DNA from: an uncultured Bacteroidota bacterium
GTDB taxonomy: Bacteria; Bacteroidota; Bacteroidia; Chitinophagales; Chitinophagaceae
Direction: 5' to 3'
Length of the DNA: 19,548 nucleotides
NCBI GenBank assembly: GCA_903944755.1
Contig: CAJATB010000151.1
Span: forward strand, 1 to 19,548
Positions 16,392-19,548 of the stretch are shown one piece after another (position 1 is the stretch's first letter; each line of letters starts with the position of its first letter). The notes under the pieces are model-generated. The model was not told the DNA's origin. It did no database searches and was given only the letters and a program-made list of their open reading frames with translations. A program made the translations under genes and the position numbers.

Positions 16392-17642
16392 TTATTCACC
16401 TTTATCAATCTCTTCTTGTAACACACGACGCACTTCTGTGATCGTTTCTGTCTCTAAATCCGTTCTTCTTTCTAATTCGTCTGCATTTAGCTTTAATACG
16501 CTTCTTGCCGTATCACAACCAACACGCTTAAATTCATCAATAATCCAAGTTTCGATCTCATCGCTAAATTCATCTAAATCGATATCAAATTCTTCGATAA
16601 TTTCTTCGTCTTCGCGGTAAACGTCTAATTCATAACCAGTAAGTTCGGTTGCTAACTTAATATTAACCCCTCTTCTACCAATTGCTAAAGAAACTTGATC
16701 AGCTGGCAAATAAACCTCTGCACGTTTACGGTCGTCATCAATATTCATGTAGCTAATTTTAGCAGGCGTTAATGAACGTTGAATTAACAATTGCGTATTT
16801 GTAGTAAAATTAATTACGTCAATATTTTCATTTTTCAATTCTCTTACAATGCCATGAATACGACTTCCCTTCATGCCCACACAAGCACCTACTGGATCAA
16901 TACGATCATCAAATGATTCAACCGCCACTTTTGCGCGCTCACCTGGCTCACGTACAATTTTCTTAATGGTAATTAAACCATCAAAAATTTCCGGAACTTC
17001 TATTTCTAATAATTTAGCAAGGAATAAAGGATTCGTTCTTGATAAAATAATTACAGGTGAATTATTTTTCATATCCACTCTAGCAATTACGGCCCTGATA
17101 TTTTCTCCTTTTTTAAAGAAATCTTGAGGGATTTGCTCTGTCTTAGGAAGAATTAATTCATTGCCTTCTTCATCCAACAATAACACTTCTTTTTTCCAAA
17201 CCTGATAAATTTCAGCATTAATAATTTCTCCAATTCTATCAGAATATTTTTTAACTAACGCAGTTTTCTTTAAGTCATTGATACGAGAAGCCAAGGTCTG
17301 CTTTGCAGCAAGGATGGCCCTTCTACCAAAATCATAAATATTTACTTCCTCTAGTAATTCCTCCCCAATTTCGAAATCGGGTTCTATTTTTATAGCTTCT
17401 GAATACGCGACTTCTTCTAAAGGATTGTCCACATCATCATCGGGTCTGATTTCACGACGACGAATTATTTCAAGGTCACCTTTTTCTGCGTTAACAATTA
17501 CGTCAAAGTTTTCATCGCTACCATATTTTTTTCTCAATAAGGTTTTGAATACATCTTCTACCACTTTCATCATCGTGGGACGGTCAATACTTTCTGCGTC
17601 TTTAAACTCCTGAAACGCCTCAATCAAATTTATACTTGCCAT
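16392..17642 (-). CDS. nusA: Transcription termination/antitermination factor NusA
   Basis: A 416-residue RNA-polymerase-binding factor that modulates pausing, termination and antitermination. I choose ATG 17642 (MASINLIEAFQEFKD), which matches the usual Bacteroidota N-terminus; a TTG six codons upstream is less likely. The N-terminal polymerase-binding domain is at 1-128 (RPTMMKVVEDVFKTLLRKKYG), S1 at about 132-200, KH1 with VGACVGMKGSRIHGIVREL (251-269), and KH2 with SLAIGRRGVNIKLA (318-331). A single C-terminal helical domain (about 365-412) replaces the two acidic repeats of E. coli NusA, which explains the shorter length (E. coli about 495). It lies between rimP (38-base gap) and infB (81-base gap) on the same strand. 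Confidence 0.96.
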   Translation of the reverse strand: MASINLIEAFQEFKDAESIDRPTMMKVVEDVFKTLLRKKYGSDENFDVIVNAEKGDLEIIRRREIRPDDDVDNPLEEVAYSEAIKIEPDFEIGEELLEEVNIYDFGRRAILAAKQTLASRINDLKKTALVKKYSDRIGEIINAEIYQVWKKEVLLLDEEGNELILPKTEQIPQDFFKKGENIRAVIARVDMKNNSPVIILSRTNPLFLAKLLEIEVPEIFDGLITIKKIVREPGERAKVAVESFDDRIDPVGACVGMKGSRIHGIVRELKNENIDVINFTTNTQLLIQRSLTPAKISYMNIDDDRKRAEVYLPADQVSLAIGRRGVNIKLATELTGYELDVYREDEEIIEEFDIDLDEFSDEIETWIIDEFKRVGCDTARSVLKLNADELERRTDLETETITEVRRVLQEEIDKGE

Positions 17643-17656
17643 AACATAATTTTTTT

Positions 17657-17673
17657 TCAAGCTCCTCGCTTGA
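17657..17673 (-). promoter_or_regulatory. Small hairpin before nusA
   Basis: A 6-bp stem (TCAAGC / GCTTGA) with a 5-base loop. On the mRNA the loop reads GAGGA and the 3' foot ends 14 bases before the nusA ATG, followed by an A-run. It is short and AT-flanked; the main reason to record it is its position, matching hairpins before rimP and infB. Confidence 0.4.
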
Positions 17674-17680
17674 TGATTTG

Positions 17681-18151
17681 TTAAAATTGAATTTGAACTA
17701 TGGTTGATTTAATACTCGAGAATGGAATTAGCAATTGGTGCTGGGTTGCTTTTTTACCCTTCCCTTCTGTCCACTCTATTTGTATTTCAACGTCTGTCAC
17801 CGTTAATAATGTTCCCTCTTTTATTGTGTCGTCGGCTAAAGTAACTTCTACTTTGCGTCCGATATTTTTTACATACTGCCTATTTAATAACAATGGCTCG
17901 TCCACACCAGGTGATGAAACCTCTAATGCAAAATCACCTTCAGGAAACCACGCGGCTTCTTCTATGGCTTTATATAATCTTCTGTTGAAAGAAGTACATT
18001 GTTTAATTGGTAATCCCTGGTCTCCGTCAATATAAACCCTGATGATATGACCTGGCTTTACTTTAATGTGAACCAAAAAATAGCTTGGATCCTCTAACAA
18101 AAGAGGCTCTAATATAGCGTGTACCTTATCCTTTAATTCGTTTACTTCCAT
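17681..18151 (-). CDS. rimP: Ribosome maturation factor RimP
   Basis: A 156-residue 30S-assembly factor. I choose the ATG at 18151 (MEVNELKDKVHAILEPLLL); the frame is open further up, but that stretch lacks an ATG, is hydrophobic, and crosses a terminator-like hairpin. The N-terminal domain (about 5-85) holds HIKVKPGHIIRVYIDGDQG and the 'LEVSSPGVDEPLL' segment typical of RimP; the C-terminal Sm-like barrel is at about 90-156 (GRKVEVTLADDTIKEGTLL). It is the first gene of the conserved rimP-nusA-infB operon, 38 bases before nusA, and diverges from the DUF4834 gene. Confidence 0.95.
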   Translation of the reverse strand: MEVNELKDKVHAILEPLLLEDPSYFLVHIKVKPGHIIRVYIDGDQGLPIKQCTSFNRRLYKAIEEAAWFPEGDFALEVSSPGVDEPLLLNRQYVKNIGRKVEVTLADDTIKEGTLLTVTDVEIQIEWTEGKGKKATQHQLLIPFSSIKSTIVQIQF

Positions 18152-18154
18152 ATG

Positions 18155-18188
18155 TAAAAAAGAAGAAGGGAACGACCCCGTTCCCTTC
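18155..18188 (-). terminator. Intrinsic terminator-like hairpin abutting rimP (candidate attenuator)
   Basis: On the minus strand GAAGGGAACG-GGGT-CGTTCCCTTC forms a perfect 10-bp stem (6 G-C pairs) with a 4-base loop, followed at once by TTCTTTTTTA. This is the standard shape of an intrinsic terminator. It ends 3 bases before the rimP ATG, so no promoter can fit between it and the gene. The rimP-nusA-infB transcript must therefore pass through it, which suggests attenuation of the operon. Confidence 0.75.
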
Positions 18189-18209
18189 AGTAGTATGTTA
18201 ATACTTGAG

Positions 18210-18242
18210 TAAAGGTAATAAAACAGTACGAAATCACCCAAT
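18210..18242 (-). promoter_or_regulatory. Putative promoter of the rimP-nusA-infB operon
   Basis: On the minus strand TACCTTTA (18210-18217) matches seven of the eight positions of the Bacteroidota -7 box if its two free positions are counted as matched; only the last base differs. An ATTG (18239-18242) lies 21 bases upstream as a possible -33 box. Transcription would begin near 18203, about 15 bases before the terminator-like hairpin. Confidence 0.4.
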
Positions 18243-18259
18243 AATATTGACAGGAACCT

Positions 18260-18267
18260 TATTTTTG
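18260..18267 (+). promoter_or_regulatory. Putative promoter -7 element of the DUF4834 gene (TATTTTTG)
   Basis: TATTTTTG matches TAnnTTTG exactly and ends 4 bases before the ATG at 18272. If used, the transcript would start at or very near the ATG, giving a leaderless or near-leaderless mRNA. No clear -33 box is seen. Confidence 0.35.
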
Positions 18268-18271
18268 TGCT

Positions 18272-18529
18272 ATGACGAAGTTATTATTGTACGGCTTGTT
18301 GATCTATTTCTTGTATAAAATCATATTTGAAGTGGTAGTACCTGTGCGTAAAGGGGTGAGAACAGTGAGACAGAATATGGAGCAAATGCAGGAGGCAGCC
18401 AAGGCTGCCGAAGCCGCCCGAAGGTCAACCAATACTACTCAACAGCAGGCAAGTGCACAAACTGTAAAACAAAATACGACCCCTGTGGAAGTAGAATACA
18501 TTGATTTTGAGGAAGTTAAGAAAAAATAG
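18272..18529 (+). CDS. DUF4834 family small membrane protein
   Basis: An 85-residue single-pass membrane protein of unknown function. Residues 3-22 (KLLLYGLLIYFLYKIIFEVV) form one hydrophobic helix. A basic stretch (VRKGVRTVRQN) follows, then an Ala/Glu-rich helix (MQEAAKAAEAARR), a Thr/Gln-rich linker, and an acidic end containing VEYIDFEEVKKK. This arrangement matches DUF4834, a small family found in Bacteroidota. It diverges from rimP and converges on the HAD gene with 9 bases between stops. No function should be inferred. Confidence 0.75.
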   Translation: MTKLLLYGLLIYFLYKIIFEVVVPVRKGVRTVRQNMEQMQEAAKAAEAARRSTNTTQQQASAQTVKQNTTPVEVEYIDFEEVKKK

Positions 18530-18538
18530 TTGATCTAA

Positions 18539-19162
18539 TTATAAGTAAGCAAGTATATCTTTTTCAATACTCATTCCTTCGGTAAGGTGTAATACTTGCA
18601 AACCTACCGATGTGGCAGCGATGATATTTGGCTCATTGTCATCCACAAATAAGGTTTCTGCCGCCACCAAGCCCTCTTTTTCAAGAATATAAATAAAGGA
18701 AGCTGGATCGGGTTTGCGCTGACCCATTTCATGAGAATAATAGGGCTTTTTGAAGAGCGTATTAAAGGACACCGTGTCTACCTCTCGCTGGAACTGATCC
18801 ATAAAATAGTCGCAATGAATTTTGTTGGTGTTTGAATATAAGTACATCGGATATTTTGCATTATTCGCTTTTACCCAATCAATACTTTGTTTTCTAAAAC
18901 CAATTAACAAGGAATTCCATGCTGCAATAATTTTTGCATCCTCAATAGGCAAATGCATAAGTTTTCTAAAGCCCTCACAAAATTCATGTTCATTTATAAA
19001 CCCTTTCTCCAAATTAAAAAATAATTCATCGGACTTGTTTAACGTGTAATGGCTTTCAAAGTCGGGTACTCCTAATTTTTTAAACTCCTTATACATTTTT
19101 GTAAAATCAATATCATACAAAACATTACCTAGGTCAAAAATTATATTCTTTACAGCCAACAT
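18539..19162 (-). CDS. HAD superfamily IA hydrolase, YihX-like phosphatase
   Basis: A 207-residue cytosolic HAD phosphatase. Motif I is IIFDLGNVLYDIDF with nucleophile Asp10; the usual second Asp at +2 is Gly12, as in the YihX group of sugar-phosphate phosphatases. Motif II is YLYSNTN (Ser110), motif III is QRKPDP (Lys150), and motif IV is FVDDNEPNI (Asp174-Asp175). A helical cap lies at about 20-85. E. coli YihX hydrolyses alpha-glucose 1-phosphate; the same substrate here is only a guess. It begins 33 bases after the stop of the PaiB-type gene on the same strand, so the two may be co-transcribed. Confidence 0.87.
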   Translation of the reverse strand: MLAVKNIIFDLGNVLYDIDFTKMYKEFKKLGVPDFESHYTLNKSDELFFNLEKGFINEHEFCEGFRKLMHLPIEDAKIIAAWNSLLIGFRKQSIDWVKANNAKYPMYLYSNTNKIHCDYFMDQFQREVDTVSFNTLFKKPYYSHEMGQRKPDPASFIYILEKEGLVAAETLFVDDNEPNIIAATSVGLQVLHLTEGMSIEKDILAYL

Positions 19163-19195
19163 GTTTATTAAATTTTAGAAAGTACTGATAATAAA

Positions 19196-19548
19196 TTAAC
19201 GTTTCATTGCAGCAGCCATATGTTTACAAGCGGCATCGCCATTGCTTAATTCATTCTGGATATTTTTATGTGAATCCGCATCTCTGTTTTGACTAAGCTT
19301 AAATACATGCTGCAAATCGGTAACAACAATTTCAAAAGAAACTATAGCTTTGCAATTTTGCTCCAAATAGTCTGCACTTAAATTTTTTAATTGAGTTGGC
19401 GATTCAGGATCTTTTTCAAATTTTTTTGTTAACCTATCAAGCAATGCTATTAAATGTGCTTCATCCTTGAAATGTATACTGCCAATAGCGTGTACGGTTT
19501 GATAGTTCCAAGTACTTGCCTGGTTTTTTTCGGTATACCAGCTTGCGC
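19196..19548 (-). CDS. PaiB-family FMN-binding protein, N-terminus missing
   Basis: The C-terminal 116 residues of a gene that continues past the right edge. The visible part begins ASWYTEKNQASTWNYQTV, the flavin-binding SWY...TWNY motif of the PaiB/FMN-binding split-barrel family, then VHAIGSIHF. A helical section with LLDRLTKKFE follows and the protein ends near AAAMKR. In Bacillus PaiB is a negative regulator of sporulation and protease genes, but related proteins in Gram-negative bacteria are annotated only by homology and may be flavin enzymes. An internal ATG at 19444 is not the start, since the conserved motif lies upstream of it. Confidence 0.82.
   Translation of the reverse strand, partial: ASWYTEKNQASTWNYQTVHAIGSIHFKDEAHLIALLDRLTKKFEKDPESPTQLKNLSADYLEQNCKAIVSFEIVVTDLQHVFKLSQNRDADSHKNIQNELSNGDAACKHMAAAMKR

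Noticed and set aside
17657..17673. GAGGAG in the nusA leader hairpin as a sequestered Shine-Dalgarno site
   Set aside because: It lies 19 bases from the ATG, too far for normal use, and Bacteroidota rarely depend on this element.
1..19548. Mobile elements, tRNA/rRNA genes, CRISPR, toxin-antitoxin or defence genes
   Set aside because: I looked through both strands and saw no transposase, integrase, tRNA-like cloverleaf, spacer array or defence-family protein; the content is core chromosomal.

Overview
The window is AT-rich chromosomal DNA from a member of the Bacteroidota. A freshwater or soil Chitinophagaceae-type organism fits best, but I infer this from protein style, not from a marker gene. 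Supporting signs are the rimP-nusA-infB order with a long Gly/Pro-rich IF-2, a DUF4834 membrane protein, an extended amidophosphoribosyltransferase paralog, a RecQ with a long C-terminal extension, promoters resembling the Bacteroidota -7 element (TAnnTTTG), little sign of Shine-Dalgarno sequences, and several genes that can only start at TTG.

Layout. Positions 1-3131 hold three minus-strand envelope or transport genes: the N-terminal part of an RND efflux adaptor lipoprotein (cut by the left edge), a secreted carboxypeptidase-like regulatory-domain protein, and a ChrA-type chromate transporter. Transcribed away from chrA is a DUF3089 lipase-like lipoprotein (3287-4339). It meets recQ (4336-6594, minus) tail to tail, sharing a CTAG that provides both stop codons. 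Divergent from recQ is a plus-strand group: kdsD and manC, 12 bases apart, then a FabH-like ketoacyl synthase (6774-9960). These suggest supply of Kdo and GDP-mannose precursors and acyl chemistry for the cell surface. An amidophosphoribosyltransferase paralog (9968-11815, minus) converges on them.

Positions 11893-18151 form one minus-strand block in the order rimP, nusA, infB and a SurA-like periplasmic peptidyl-prolyl isomerase. The first three are the conserved transcription/translation operon. DUF4834 (18272-18529, plus) diverges from rimP. A YihX-like HAD phosphatase and the C-terminal part of a PaiB-type FMN-binding protein (minus, cut by the right edge) complete the window.

The content is core and housekeeping. 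I see no phage, transposon, CRISPR, toxin-antitoxin or defence system, and no gene set that looks like an undescribed system. The most interesting signals are RNA-level. A textbook intrinsic-terminator hairpin abuts the rimP start codon and looks like an attenuator for the nusA operon. Hairpins also occur at the nusA and infB junctions, each with its foot 13-14 bases before the start codon, and another lies before the SurA-like gene. Other points are the tandem YQGNRPQGG tract in IF-2, the shared-stop palindrome, and recurring TAACTTTG promoter elements.
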